Positions 17,022-25,482 of a stretch of 64,000 bases of DNA are shown here, in pieces. Source of the stretch: Paenibacillus sp. MBLB1832 (GTDB lineage Bacteria; Bacillota; Bacilli; Paenibacillales; NBRC-103111). The position numbers and the translations under genes are program-made. The notes beneath the pieces were generated by a model. It ran no database searches and had not been told where the DNA came from. It worked only from the letters and a program-made list of their open reading frames with translations. The stretch spans positions 5,597,001 to 5,661,000 of the forward strand of contig NZ_CP130319.1 in NCBI RefSeq assembly GCF_032271945.1. The letters run 5' to 3'. Position 1 is the stretch's first letter. Each line of letters opens with the position of its first letter.

Positions 17022-17471
17022 ATGGAGCTGAAGTATGAATTTTATATTGGTGCGAGTACGAAAGAAGTATGGGATATTCTGATCACGCCTGAGGGGACGC
17101 GTCAGATTTTGTTTGGCAGCGTGTTGCAGTCCACATTTGAAATTGGTTCGGACTATGCGTATGTAGGACCTGGTCAGGATGGCGAGGAGACGGTACATGT
17201 GTATGGCAAAATTCTGGCCTATGAGCCAGAGAAGCTCATCTCTTGCACAGAGCATGCAGGCCCTTCTTATCGGGAAAATCACGCGGAATTTCAATCGCGC
17301 ATGACGCTTTCGCTTGAGACCGTTGGCAGCTGCACGAAGTTGACGCTCGTGAACGACGAGTGGACACCTAACCACCCTAGTTTTGAATCAACCAAAGCCA
17401 GCTGGTGGATGATCCTAAGCAACATCAAAACATTAGCCGAGACAGGCAAAACGCTGGATTTCGGCTGGTAG
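17022..17471 (+). CDS. SRPBCC / AHSA1-like domain protein
   Basis: A 149-residue START/SRPBCC-fold protein. The AHSA1 signature appears as ELKYEFYIGASTKEVWDIL with TPEGTRQILFG, and the family closing region as LTLVNDEW...WMILSNIKTLAET. These proteins have a deep hydrophobic pocket for lipids or aromatic ligands. ATG 17022 lies 11 bases after AAGGAG; a GTG at 17019 is equally possible. It is paired divergently with an AraC regulator, a common detoxification-type arrangement. Function beyond the fold is unknown. Confidence 0.83.
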   Translation: MELKYEFYIGASTKEVWDILITPEGTRQILFGSVLQSTFEIGSDYAYVGPGQDGEETVHVYGKILAYEPEKLISCTEHAGPSYRENHAEFQSRMTLSLETVGSCTKLTLVNDEWTPNHPSFESTKASWWMILSNIKTLAETGKTLDFGW

Positions 17472-17518
17472 ACTACTATTATACATGGTCGTTAATAACT
17501 GGCGTCAATAGCATGACG

Positions 17519-17552
17519 AAAACCGTCCCGCGATCGTGCAGGACGGTTTTTG
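17519..17552. terminator. Bidirectional terminator, SRPBCC gene / oxidoreductase
   Basis: 10-bp inverted repeat AAAACCGTCC/GGACGGTTTT with a 12-base loop and T-rich ends, between two convergent genes. Confidence 0.85.
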
Positions 17553-17564
17553 CTGGGTTGCAAA

Positions 17565-18593
17565 TCAAGGAACACGCAGCAGCATCACTTTCCGCTGCTC
17601 CTTCGCGCTCTGAATCGCACCGAAGACCATGGCTGTGCTATAAATATTGTCCATATAGCTTGTCTCCGCTGAACGTTCCTCCTCAATTGCTAAGAACATT
17701 TCATCCAGGCAGCCATGATGCCCTTCTCGACCGTGCCAGGTGTAAGGCGCTTCGATTCGATCGTAGTCCAACAAGAAGTTCGCCTCCTGCCCTGGTGCCA
17801 CTACTTCCGCATAGGGAGCGCCATCTCTCCAACTGGCTGTGCCTTGACTCCCCGCAACTCGCCACTCCGCCTCCCATGTCGTACGCAGTCCTTCCGAGCA
17901 CCAGGAGCCGTTATACGTAAACACCGCGCCGTTATCAAATTCGAAAATACACACAGCAGCCGCATTGCCCTCGTACCAGGAGCCTTCTGGATTGAACTCG
18001 TGGCAATAGACGGACACGGGATTGGCTCCGATAATAAAGCGCGCCTGATCGAAGGTGTGGATCGCCATATCCAAGATCAGCGGACTCTCCATCGCATCCC
18101 GGAAACCACCGAAGTGCGCGCCGATGAAAAAGTCAGCCGTCACAAAGCCTGGCTTGCCAATTACGCCGGAGGCGACCAACTCGCGAAGCGCGCGGATATC
18201 TTTCAAATAGCGACGATTTTGCATGATGCTATAATGCAGCTCCGGCTTTGTTCCCGCAAGTTGGGCTAGCTGCTCTGCGGCCTCCATCGAGGCTGCCATC
18301 GGCTTTTCGCTCATGAGATGGCAGCCGCCTTCTAGCGCTGCAGTCGCCACTGCCAGATGCGCAGATGGGATTGTGGCATCAAACACCATATTCGCGCCGG
18401 TCTGCCGAATCGCTTCTTCCACGCTCGCGAACCACGGTACGGACAAGCCATAGGTTTCGTTCATTTTGGCAGCGGCCGCTTCGTACAAGTCTACAAAAGC
18501 CACGATCTCCGTATCCTCCCGCTCTAATGCGTATGTAATCCAGGTATTGGCCATGTGCCCGCAACCTGCCTGAACGATTTTGTAAGTCGTCAT
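17565..18593 (-). CDS. Gfo/Idh/MocA family NAD(P)-dependent oxidoreductase
   Basis: A 342-residue sugar-type dehydrogenase. The N-terminal Rossmann fold has an atypical glycine motif (VQAGCGHMANTW) and the conserved EKP of the family (HLMSEKPMAASMEAAEQL) near residue 95. The C-terminal alpha/beta domain has DMAIHTFDQARFIIGANP, with the probable catalytic Asp/His. A strong GGAGGAG precedes the ATG. It diverges from an AraC regulator of the cupin type, which usually senses a sugar, so a sugar or inositol derivative is a reasonable guess; the sequence does not identify it. Confidence 0.9.
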   Translation of the reverse strand: MTTYKIVQAGCGHMANTWITYALEREDTEIVAFVDLYEAAAAKMNETYGLSVPWFASVEEAIRQTGANMVFDATIPSAHLAVATAALEGGCHLMSEKPMAASMEAAEQLAQLAGTKPELHYSIMQNRRYLKDIRALRELVASGVIGKPGFVTADFFIGAHFGGFRDAMESPLILDMAIHTFDQARFIIGANPVSVYCHEFNPEGSWYEGNAAAVCIFEFDNGAVFTYNGSWCSEGLRTTWEAEWRVAGSQGTASWRDGAPYAEVVAPGQEANFLLDYDRIEAPYTWHGREGHHGCLDEMFLAIEEERSAETSYMDNIYSTAMVFGAIQSAKEQRKVMLLRVP

Positions 18594-18790
18594 CTTCTAC
18601 TCCTCCTGCTGCTCGCTTAGTCAATCACCAAACGCCCTGTGAATCCAGACAAATTTGCATCCTATTGCGTATAGCTAGCTCACTCGGATGCGTCTGTTAT
18701 ATACTTAGGATAGCGGAAAAAACGGCAAATTCGCTACGCAGAATCATGTGAAATAGTTGCACGATTTTGTGATAAAGTGGAGGAATCCTC

Positions 18791-19669
18791 ATGACTTCCT
18801 TAAAAGCATTAAAAGAAAATACCCGTATGCCGGGCAAACATTTCCTGGTCAATGTCTTTCACAACTTATCCTCGGGGGAACGTGTCCTCTACCCTCATTG
18901 GCACGAGCATTTGGAAATCATCTACGTTGTTAAAGGTAATGCTGTTTTCGATATCGGCGGCATCACCAGCAGCACTTCGCCTGGCGACTTATTGTTTGTA
19001 CACTCGGGCGAGCTGCATTCCGGCTATGCTGTCAACAATATGGACGTGGATTATTATGCCATTGTCTTTAACAAATCACTTCTCGGCGCTGATTCTGGAG
19101 ACCCGCTGTACGGGCCGATGGTTCTGCCTTTCATGGAAGGCCGTAAACGCTTTCCTTTACACGTGCGGCCGGAGGATGAGGTCTACCCTGCCTTTGCCGA
19201 GATTATTCATCGGCTTATTGATGAATTCGAACATAAACAGCCCGGCTACGAGCTATCCGTCCGCTCCCACCTGCAGCTTCTAATCACAGCCACCATGCGC
19301 CTGGATCACAGCGACTCTTTGCGTAAAGAAGTGCGCGCAAATCATTCCTTCCCCCATGCGAAATATTTTGAAAAGCTGTTCGCCTTTGTTCGTGAGGAGT
19401 ATAAGCGCCCAATTCCGCTGGAAGAGGCTGCGCAGCTGACCAATATGAGCCTTCACCATTTTTGTAAAACCTTCAAAAAAATAACCGGCCGCACCTTCGT
19501 TGAATACGTCAACTTATACCGCATCAATGCAGCGGAACAGTTGCTCCGCACCGAAGGCGTTTCCGTTACCGAGGCCGCCGAGCTCGTCGGCTTTAACAGC
19601 ATCAACTACTTCACCCGTACGTTCAAGCAATTTAAATACTACAGTCCTTCCCAGTGTAAAAGGGAGTAA
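18791..19669 (+). CDS. AraC family regulator with cupin sensor domain
   Basis: A 292-residue regulator. The N-terminal cupin (about 20-110) shows the metal or ligand-pocket pattern PHWHEHLEIIYVVKG and PGDLLFVHSGELHSG. Two helix-turn-helix units lie at the C-terminus (EEAAQLTNMSLHHFCKTFKK and VTEAAELVGFNSINYFTRTF). GGAGG precedes the ATG. Divergent from the Gfo/Idh/MocA gene over ~200 bp, it is likely its activator. Confidence 0.9.
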   Translation: MTSLKALKENTRMPGKHFLVNVFHNLSSGERVLYPHWHEHLEIIYVVKGNAVFDIGGITSSTSPGDLLFVHSGELHSGYAVNNMDVDYYAIVFNKSLLGADSGDPLYGPMVLPFMEGRKRFPLHVRPEDEVYPAFAEIIHRLIDEFEHKQPGYELSVRSHLQLLITATMRLDHSDSLRKEVRANHSFPHAKYFEKLFAFVREEYKRPIPLEEAAQLTNMSLHHFCKTFKKITGRTFVEYVNLYRINAAEQLLRTEGVSVTEAAELVGFNSINYFTRTFKQFKYYSPSQCKRE

Positions 19670-19673
19670 CGCA

Positions 19674-19714
19674 AAATAAACGCAATCGTCCATATAGGAG
19701 GAGTGCGTTTATTT
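19674..19714. terminator. Bidirectional terminator, AraC regulator / GNAT operon
   Basis: 11-bp perfect inverted repeat AAATAAACGCA/TGCGTTTATTT with a 19-base loop, between convergent genes. Confidence 0.75.
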
Positions 19715-19727
19715 ATGACTTATACAT

Positions 19728-20399
19728 TTACAACGGCAATAACGCCAACGTTTCTTTACCTTCCAAACCCGCAACCATCGCTTCCCACGCGTGCGGCTTG
19801 TTCGCGAGCACAGCGTAGTAGCGTCGCACAAATTTTGCGACTAGCGCAGCTGAGATTTCCGCCTGGTCCTCGTTCGTCGGTAAGAAGCAAAGATCAAGCC
19901 CCTCCACCGCTTCGCCATTGTTCTCCCATGAGGGATGCACATAGGTGAAGTCGATCCGCTTGTAGCCCAAATGCGAGAGCACCTCGCGCCGCACATAAGG
20001 ATCCATCGGCTTCACGCCGCCGAAAGCATACCCCTCGATCCGATACGGATCGTAAATTTCGGCGAACATCCCCTGCATGGGCTTGCCTGCTTCAGCGGCT
20101 AATCGTTCAAGGTCTTGCCAACGTTTCCGCGCTAGAAAACGCCCAATACCCAACCCAGCCATGCCAATGATCGTAAAATCCGTCATCGCCACCTGATCTT
20201 CCTCGTAATAACGGTACTCCGTCGTGCCGACAACTTTGCCTTCGTGCACAGCCACGAATACACGGATGCCTGGGTCTTCTAACGGTTCTTTCCAAAGCGG
20301 AAAGTCCAGCACCTCCTCTGGCGGAAATACCTCTTTCATCAAATCGTGCATGGATCGAAACAACGGGTCCTCTATGCTTGTGATACGTATGAAATCCAT
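19728..20399 (-). CDS. GNAT family N-acetyltransferase (third gene of the nitrilase operon)
   Basis: A 223-residue protein with a GNAT-like core: a front strand IRVFVAVHEGKVVGTTEYRY, then GMAGLGIGRFLARKRWQDL as a divergent acetyl-CoA loop. The C-terminal part (SHLGYKRIDFTYVHPSW) is family-specific. It lies 25 bases after the preceding GNAT gene and shares its operon. The ATG is preceded by AAGGAGAG at a rather long distance. The substrate is unknown; GNAT assignment is moderately sure because the motif is imperfect. Confidence 0.75.
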   Translation of the reverse strand: MDFIRITSIEDPLFRSMHDLMKEVFPPEEVLDFPLWKEPLEDPGIRVFVAVHEGKVVGTTEYRYYEEDQVAMTDFTIIGMAGLGIGRFLARKRWQDLERLAAEAGKPMQGMFAEIYDPYRIEGYAFGGVKPMDPYVRREVLSHLGYKRIDFTYVHPSWENNGEAVEGLDLCFLPTNEDQAEISAALVAKFVRRYYAVLANKPHAWEAMVAGLEGKETLALLPL

Positions 20400-20424
20400 C
20401 AGTTCATTCTCTCCTTTATGATAA

Positions 20425-21099
20425 TCAATCTCCCACTTGAAAAGGGTTCCGCCACTCCATCAACAACGCGTGATTCAGCGACTCTTCGTCTTCTAAATAG
20501 CCTTCAACCACATGCACAGGGGTGCGCCCGCACCGCAGCAAAAAGGTAATCACTGGGTCCTTCAGCGTCCCCGACATAACGGCCGCCACGTACGCTTCGG
20601 CACTCATCGTTTCTGCAACCTTATGGTAGCCGGGCATGCGGCCGCCACCGAGCAACCGAGCCATCCCCAGCTGTACAACAACCTCGTACATGGATTGCAT
20701 TAACCATTTTCCTAGCCCCAGCTTGCGATAAGCAGGCATAATGCACACATCTACAATATAAAGCGTGTCACCATCTGGCTGATGTGTGCGAATATACCCA
20801 TCGTCCGTCACGGTTGACCAGCTATGATCACCAGCACCCGCCATGCGCTCGCTGTCCACACGCAGTCCCGTGATGGAGCCGACCACCTGACCTGCTACCT
20901 CTACGCATAGCGCACCCTCTGGAAAGCGCGTCACATGCTCCCTTAGCTGATCCTTCGTCCACCAGAGCTCCGATGGAAAAGGAGGCGGAAAGCTCACCTG
21001 CTGAACGCGGATCAAAGCATCGAAATCAGCTTCGCCATACGTGCGAATGACAGCCTCAATTGGCGTATCGCCATCGAATACGTAGAGCTGTTTCCTCAT
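20425..21099 (-). CDS. GNAT acetyltransferase matching the N-terminal half of YhcX
   Basis: A 224-residue acetyltransferase. The acetyl-CoA loop is VCIMPAYRKLGLGKWLMQSM. The following GGGRMPGYHKVAETMSAEAY and C-terminal DEESLNHALLMEWRNPF match the GNAT half of Bacillus YhcX-type proteins, where this domain is fused to a carbon-nitrogen hydrolase. Here it is a separate gene starting eight bases after the hydrolase stop, with the order reversed. ATG 21097-21099 was chosen because it follows the hydrolase stop; the frame is open back to 21150 inside the hydrolase gene. It probably acetylates a substrate or product of the neighbouring hydrolase. Confidence 0.85.
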   Translation of the reverse strand: MRKQLYVFDGDTPIEAVIRTYGEADFDALIRVQQVSFPPPFPSELWWTKDQLREHVTRFPEGALCVEVAGQVVGSITGLRVDSERMAGAGDHSWSTVTDDGYIRTHQPDGDTLYIVDVCIMPAYRKLGLGKWLMQSMYEVVVQLGMARLLGGGRMPGYHKVAETMSAEAYVAAVMSGTLKDPVITFLLRCGRTPVHVVEGYLEDEESLNHALLMEWRNPFQVGD

Positions 21100-21107
21100 T
21101 GGCAGTC

Positions 21108-21965
21108 TCACGTCCAATCCGTATAGAGATCCGTTCGGCGATCTCGCCATGTGGTAACGGAGCCTCGCTCCCGAACGATCGCCAGCAGGGAAAGATCCAG
21201 GTCAGCAGTCACGACCATATCACCATTGATTTCACCCTCCACAAGGATGCCTTTGGGTGGAAATGGCACATCATTTGGCGTAATAACCGCAGCTTGTCCG
21301 AAATTCGCCCGCATGAAGTCTACGGTTGGCAAAGCCCCGACTGTCCCCGTGGTCACGACATAGATCTGATTCTCGATCGTGCGCGCATGGCACGTATAAC
21401 GAACTCGATGGAAACCGTGCCGATCGTCCGTACATGAAGGAGCGAACAGCACGTCAGCGCCACGCGCACGGGCCATCCGTACAATTTCGGGAAACTCCAC
21501 ATCGTAGCACACCAGTATCGCGATGCGGCCTTTATCCGTATCAAACACCTGCAGCGAATCCCCCGCACCCATGCCCCATTCCTTCACTTCCGTCGGAGTA
21601 ATATGCAGCTTTTTCTGCTCAGCGATACGTCCATCTGGGTAGAAGAGAAAAGCTGTGTTATACAGCTTGTCGCCCTCTGCCGTAATGTGCGTCCCGCCAA
21701 TAAGGTGCATGCCTGTTTGCTGTGCAAGTCCTTGGAATAACACACGATATTGCTCTGTAAAAGAAGGCAAAGCCTCGATCGGCAGCGCCTTTCCTTGCCC
21801 ATCGCCAATCGACATCAGCTGTGTCGTGAACAGCTCTGGAAACAACACGAAATCCGCCTCGAATTCCTGCGCCACCTTCACATAATGCTCCACCTGTGCG
21901 GCGAATTCTTCAAAGCTGCTGATCGTATGTAAATGATACTGAACGGCCGATACCCGCATTTTCAC
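21108..21965 (-). CDS. Carbon-nitrogen hydrolase (nitrilase superfamily)
   Basis: A 285-residue nitrilase-superfamily amidohydrolase. The catalytic triad is visible: Glu in LFPELFTTQL, Lys in EQKKLHITPTE and Cys in AILVCYDVEFPEIVR. The C-terminal half has the family-typical CHARTIENQIYVVTTG. The start is most likely the GTG at 21965, seven bases after GGAGG; ATG 21959 is the alternative. It is the first gene of a three-gene operon with two acetyltransferases, and corresponds to the C-terminal half of YhcX-like fusions. The substrate is unknown. Confidence 0.88.
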   Translation of the reverse strand: MKMRVSAVQYHLHTISSFEEFAAQVEHYVKVAQEFEADFVLFPELFTTQLMSIGDGQGKALPIEALPSFTEQYRVLFQGLAQQTGMHLIGGTHITAEGDKLYNTAFLFYPDGRIAEQKKLHITPTEVKEWGMGAGDSLQVFDTDKGRIAILVCYDVEFPEIVRMARARGADVLFAPSCTDDRHGFHRVRYTCHARTIENQIYVVTTGTVGALPTVDFMRANFGQAAVITPNDVPFPPKGILVEGEINGDMVVTADLDLSLLAIVRERGSVTTWRDRRTDLYTDWT

Positions 21966-22078
21966 TGCTCTTCCTCCTCCTGCCTCATCTATGTACTCAC
22001 TCACTCCAGTTTACTAAATTTTGTCATCCCATGCTATTCGTACGTCGTGCACCACTATTGAAAGGGTAGACGAGGGTT

Positions 22079-22118
22079 GCCACTCAACAGGGATTTCCCC
22101 GAGTTGAGTGGCTCCTTT
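22079..22118 (+). terminator. Terminator-like hairpin with no obvious upstream gene
   Basis: Perfect 10-bp inverted repeat GCCACTCAAC/GTTGAGTGGC, 14-base loop, then TCCTTTTTG on the plus strand. The nearest upstream plus-strand gene ends at 19669, so it could end a short RNA or block read-through into the cysJ-like gene; it could also be an attenuator. Confidence 0.6.
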
Positions 22119-22227
22119 TTGCCTATAACTGCCCGAAAATCGTGCAAAAACAGCGAAAGCGTATACAATTTAACAGGATTGGACACACCTTTGTTTAAAT
22201 TTTTTAAAAATGCTAAAAATTCATAAC

Positions 22228-22246
22228 ATGGTTAATTAAAAACCAT
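22228..22246. promoter_or_regulatory. Inverted repeat upstream of the cysJ-like promoter
   Basis: ATGGTT-N7-AACCAT, ending eight bases before the -35 element at 22254. The position suits an activator site. It does not resemble a regulator site that I can name. Confidence 0.4.
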
Positions 22247-22253
22247 TTCTATG

Positions 22254-22281
22254 TTGATCGGCATGTGCTATTCTATATAAT
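22254..22281 (+). promoter_or_regulatory. SigA-type promoter of the cysJ-like gene
   Basis: TTGATC (22254-22259), 16-base spacer, TATAAT (22276-22281), 25 bases before the start codon. A good vegetative promoter. Confidence 0.65.
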
Positions 22282-22306
22282 AAAAAAATTTTTTGGGGTG
22301 AAGAGA

Positions 22307-23461
22307 ATGCATGTTACTGATGTAGAAAAAGTGCCATCCTTATTTTCTAGGACCAATCCATTTCAAGCCAAAGTGCTGAAAAATGTGAATCTAAATACAG
22401 AAGGTTCAAGCAAAGAAACAAGGCATATTGAGTTATCGCTGCAAGGTTCCGGTCTTTCTTATGTACCTGGTGATTGTCTAGGCGTAATCCCGCAAAACGA
22501 TCCAGACCTGGTAGCTGCTCTCCTCGAGGAAATGAAATGGGACGGCCAAGCCGCAGTTGCTATTAACAAGCAAGAAGAGACACTTCCTTTGCAAGAAGCG
22601 CTCTTGAACCACTTCGAAATTACGTTGTTAACGAAGAAAATCGTGCAACAAGCAGCAGCTCTCTCCGACAACGAGGAATTGCAACAGCTTGTAGCCGATG
22701 CTGAAAAACTGAAAACTTATGCAGATGGGCGCGATTTGCTTGATTTGCTGCGCGATTTCGGTCCGTGGAAAGCCTCTGCATCGGAAATTGTCGCTTTATT
22801 AAGAAAATTGCCGCCGCGTTTATATTCCATTGCAAGCAGTCTGACCGCGAACCCTGAAGAAGTGCACTTAACGATCGGTGCTGTGCGTTACACAACGCAT
22901 GGACGCGAGCGTAAAGGTGTTTGTTCCGTGCAATGTGCGGAGCGTCTTCAAGAGGGCGACACGTTGCCTGTTTTCGTTCAAGTCAACAAGCACTTTAACT
23001 TACCGGAAACTTCCGATAAAGATATTATCATGGTTGGTCCTGGAACGGGGATCGCACCGTTCCGTTCTTTCATTCAAGAGCGCGCGGTAAGCAAAGCGGA
23101 AGGCCAATCTTGGCTGTTCTTTGGCGATCAGCGTTCCGCAACTGACTTCCTGTACCAGCAAGAGCTGGAGCAATACCAACAAGAGGGGGCGCTGACCAAA
23201 ATCGACGTTGCCTTCTCCCGCGATACCGAACAGAAAGTGTATGTGCAGCATAAAATGCTGGAGAACAGCCAAGAGCTGTTCGCATGGCTGGAGCGCGGCG
23301 CCTACTTCTACGTGTGCGGCGACAAGCAAAACATGGCGAAGGACGTCCACAACACCCTTATCGATGTCATCGAAAAAGAAGGTAATTTCACTCGCGAAGC
23401 AGCTGAAGCGTATCTAGCTGAGATGCAAGCGCAAGGTCGTTACCAACGCGATGTATACTAG
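22307..23461 (+). CDS. cysJ: CysJ-like sulfite reductase flavoprotein lacking the flavodoxin domain
   Basis: A 384-residue FAD/NADPH diflavin-reductase module. It starts directly in the FAD-binding_1 region (FSRTNPFQAKVLKN, YVPGDCLGVIPQND). FAD binding is seen in PPRLYSIASS, NADPH binding in MVGPGTGIAPFRSF and FYVCGDKQNMAKDV, and the protein ends RYQRDVY as CysJ does. Full CysJ is about 600 residues with an N-terminal flavodoxin; that domain is absent and no open frame upstream supplies it. GGGGTGAAGAG precedes the ATG. No cysI is in the window, and a terminator follows, so it is monocistronic. Electrons may pass through a separate flavodoxin or ferredoxin. Symbol given by homology only. Confidence 0.85.
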   Translation: MHVTDVEKVPSLFSRTNPFQAKVLKNVNLNTEGSSKETRHIELSLQGSGLSYVPGDCLGVIPQNDPDLVAALLEEMKWDGQAAVAINKQEETLPLQEALLNHFEITLLTKKIVQQAAALSDNEELQQLVADAEKLKTYADGRDLLDLLRDFGPWKASASEIVALLRKLPPRLYSIASSLTANPEEVHLTIGAVRYTTHGRERKGVCSVQCAERLQEGDTLPVFVQVNKHFNLPETSDKDIIMVGPGTGIAPFRSFIQERAVSKAEGQSWLFFGDQRSATDFLYQQELEQYQQEGALTKIDVAFSRDTEQKVYVQHKMLENSQELFAWLERGAYFYVCGDKQNMAKDVHNTLIDVIEKEGNFTREAAEAYLAEMQAQGRYQRDVY

Positions 23462-23479
23462 AAAACGAGCGTAAATATG

Positions 23480-23519
23480 AAAAGGCGAGTAGGTTGAGGA
23501 TCAACTTACGCGCCTTTTT
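23480..23519 (+). terminator. Terminator of the cysJ-like gene
   Basis: AAAAGGCG / CGCCTTTT outer stem with an inner TAGGTTGA/TCAACTTA stem and a T6 tail, 18 bases after the stop. Confidence 0.9.
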
Positions 23520-23584
23520 TGCGTTGGGTGCGCGGTGGAGCATATGGGGCGGCGAGGGGCGGCACGTTGTGGGGGGGCGCACAA

Positions 23585-23801
23585 TTAAGAGTGGTTAACC
23601 GCTTCTATTTAAGAGATTTGGCTACTTTGGGGCGAGATAGCGGTGGTTGACCGCTTCTAAAGTTGGGTTTGAGCGAAGAGTGGGGCTGATTCAACACAGT
23701 TAAGAGTGGTTGACCACTTCTATTTGGGTGAGTTTGCTACTTTGGGGCGAGATAGCGGCGGTTGACCGCTTCTAAAGTTGGGTTTGAGCGGGGAGTGGGG
23801 C
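23585..23801. repeat. ~116-bp imperfect tandem duplication
   Basis: Two consecutive units begin TTAAGAGTGGTT at 23585 and 23701. They share most of about 100 bases, including CTACTTTGGGGCGAGATAGC and CTAAAGTTGGGTTTGAGCG. Each unit carries two GGTTRACC-centred palindromic motifs (RGTGGTTRACCRCTTCT and a variant). The rest of the 441-bp gap between cysJ and galT is G-rich and shows no gene. Confidence 0.85.
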
Positions 23802-23864
23802 GGGTTGGGGGCGAGGCGGGTTCGGCACTCGTCCGCTTTATGACGACCAGCGGTGCATAGCACA

Positions 23865-23894
23865 AGAATCCCTGGTCCACCGACCAGGGATTCT
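23865..23894 (-). terminator. Terminator of the gal operon
   Basis: Perfect 13-bp inverted repeat AGAATCCCTGGTC/GACCAGGGATTCT with a 4-base loop, 10 bases beyond the galT stop. Confidence 0.8.
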
Positions 23895-23904
23895 GCCACT
23901 GCAA

Positions 23905-25482
23905 CTACTGCTGCGCAAAGCCAGCAGCAGCCAAAAACCGTCCGAACGCCGCCTGCCCGGCTTCGTCGCGCTTGAAGACGCCTGCGTCCAGTAGGACGTC
24001 CATGAACTTGCTGCCGACCTCGGTCTGCAGCACCGCTTTTGCGGCGTCGTCCGACAGCGACGCCCCGTGCTTCGCGAGCAGCGACACGATCCAATCCGCA
24101 TGCTTATGCAGCGGATGGCTGGCGTCGCTCTGCAGCTCGCGGCTGAGCGCGGCTTCGCCGGTGAGCAGCTTGGCGATGTCCGCCAGCTCCTCTTGCAGGC
24201 GGCCTGGCAGCACCGCCAGCCCCATGACCTCGATCAAGCCGATGTTCTCCTTCTTGATGTGGTGCAAGTGCTGATGCGGATGGAAAATCCCATCCGGATG
24301 CGCCTCGCTGGTGCGGTTGTTCCGCAGCACCAGATCCAGTTCGTACTCGCCCCGCGCATTGTTGCGGGCGATCGGCGTGATCGTGTTATGCGGCACGCGC
24401 TGTCCGTCCTTCTCGCTGAACGCGAGGACGTCCGCTTCCGCATCACTGTACGCACGCCAGTCGTCGAGCAGCTTGCTCGCCAGGCGGTAAAGCTGCTGCT
24501 TGTTGTGCCCGCTCAAGCGTACGACCGACATCGGCCACTTCACAATTGCCGCCTTCACGCCAGCATAATCCGCATGTGAGAATATTTTCTCACTTGGCGC
24601 TTTCTCCATCGGGAACTTGTGGCGTCCCCCTTGGAAATGATCGTGATTCAGGATTGATCCCCCAACGATCGGCAGATCCGCATTGGAACCGATGAAGTAG
24701 TGCGGGAATTGCTCGATAAAGTCCAGCAAACGGTAGAACGTATTCGCCGTTGTTTTCATCGGAATATGCTTCTCATGGAAGATGATGCTGTGCTCGTTGT
24801 AGTACACATATGGTGAGTACTGCAAGTACCACTTCTCGCTATCCAGCTCCAGCGGGATCACACGCAGATTCTGTCTAGCCGGGTGATTCACACGGCCTGC
24901 ATAGCCCAAATTGTCGACGCAAAGCAGACAAAGCGGGTAGCTGCTTTGTGGCAGCGTTTTGAGCAATGCAATTTCCTTCGGATCCTTCTCAGGCTTGGAC
25001 AGGTTGATCGTAATCTCCAAGTTGCCATAGGCAGTTTCGGCTAACCAATACGCATTCTTCTGAATACGGTCCATGCGAATGTAGTTGGAATCGATCGATT
25101 GCTTGTAAAAGTAATCGGTCGCTGCTTCCACATTAACCGTCTTCGCCAGCGTCCAGAACTGACGTACCACTTCAGAAGGACGAGGCATGAGCAGCCCCAT
25201 GATGCGTGCATCCAACAAATCGCGGTATGTCGTCGTGTTCTCTTCCAACAGACCCGCTTCCCAAGCGGCATCCAACAGCTCTTCCAACAGGCTGACAGGG
25301 CTGCTTAATTTCTCAGCAGGCACATCCCCTTGGAATGGCTCTGCGAGCTGGAACAAATCCAGCAAGGCATTGCGCGACGTATACACATCCAACGGTTCGA
25401 TCAACCCATTCTGAGTCGCGAACTGCAGGAGCCTTTCGATTGTTAACGCTGCAGATTGCGGCGTTCGTAATATGCGTTCCAT
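23905..25482 (-). CDS. galT: UDP-glucose--hexose-1-phosphate uridylyltransferase (GalT, class II)
   Basis: Leloir pathway enzyme that exchanges UDP between UDP-glucose and galactose-1-phosphate. At 525 residues it is the long Gram-positive class II form. Visible: CLLCVDNLGYAGRVNHPAR, YFIGSNADLPIVGGS followed by HDHFQGGRH (the His-rich active region), and HPHQHLHHIKKENIGLIEVM near the C-terminus. Start at ATG 25480-25482, with AGAAAGGA upstream; a GTG at 25503 is in frame. Last gene of galK-galE-galT, about 210 bp after galE, with no clear hairpin in the gap. A terminator follows. Confidence 0.96.
   Translation of the reverse strand: MERILRTPQSAALTIERLLQFATQNGLIEPLDVYTSRNALLDLFQLAEPFQGDVPAEKLSSPVSLLEELLDAAWEAGLLEENTTTYRDLLDARIMGLLMPRPSEVVRQFWTLAKTVNVEAATDYFYKQSIDSNYIRMDRIQKNAYWLAETAYGNLEITINLSKPEKDPKEIALLKTLPQSSYPLCLLCVDNLGYAGRVNHPARQNLRVIPLELDSEKWYLQYSPYVYYNEHSIIFHEKHIPMKTTANTFYRLLDFIEQFPHYFIGSNADLPIVGGSILNHDHFQGGRHKFPMEKAPSEKIFSHADYAGVKAAIVKWPMSVVRLSGHNKQQLYRLASKLLDDWRAYSDAEADVLAFSEKDGQRVPHNTITPIARNNARGEYELDLVLRNNRTSEAHPDGIFHPHQHLHHIKKENIGLIEVMGLAVLPGRLQEELADIAKLLTGEAALSRELQSDASHPLHKHADWIVSLLAKHGASLSDDAAKAVLQTEVGSKFMDVLLDAGVFKRDEAGQAAFGRFLAAAGFAQQ

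Noticed and set aside
16929..17375. N-terminal extension of the AraC regulator up to 17375
   Set aside because: The extension would run across the divergent SRPBCC gene on the other strand; a well-placed AGGAGT supports the start at 16928.
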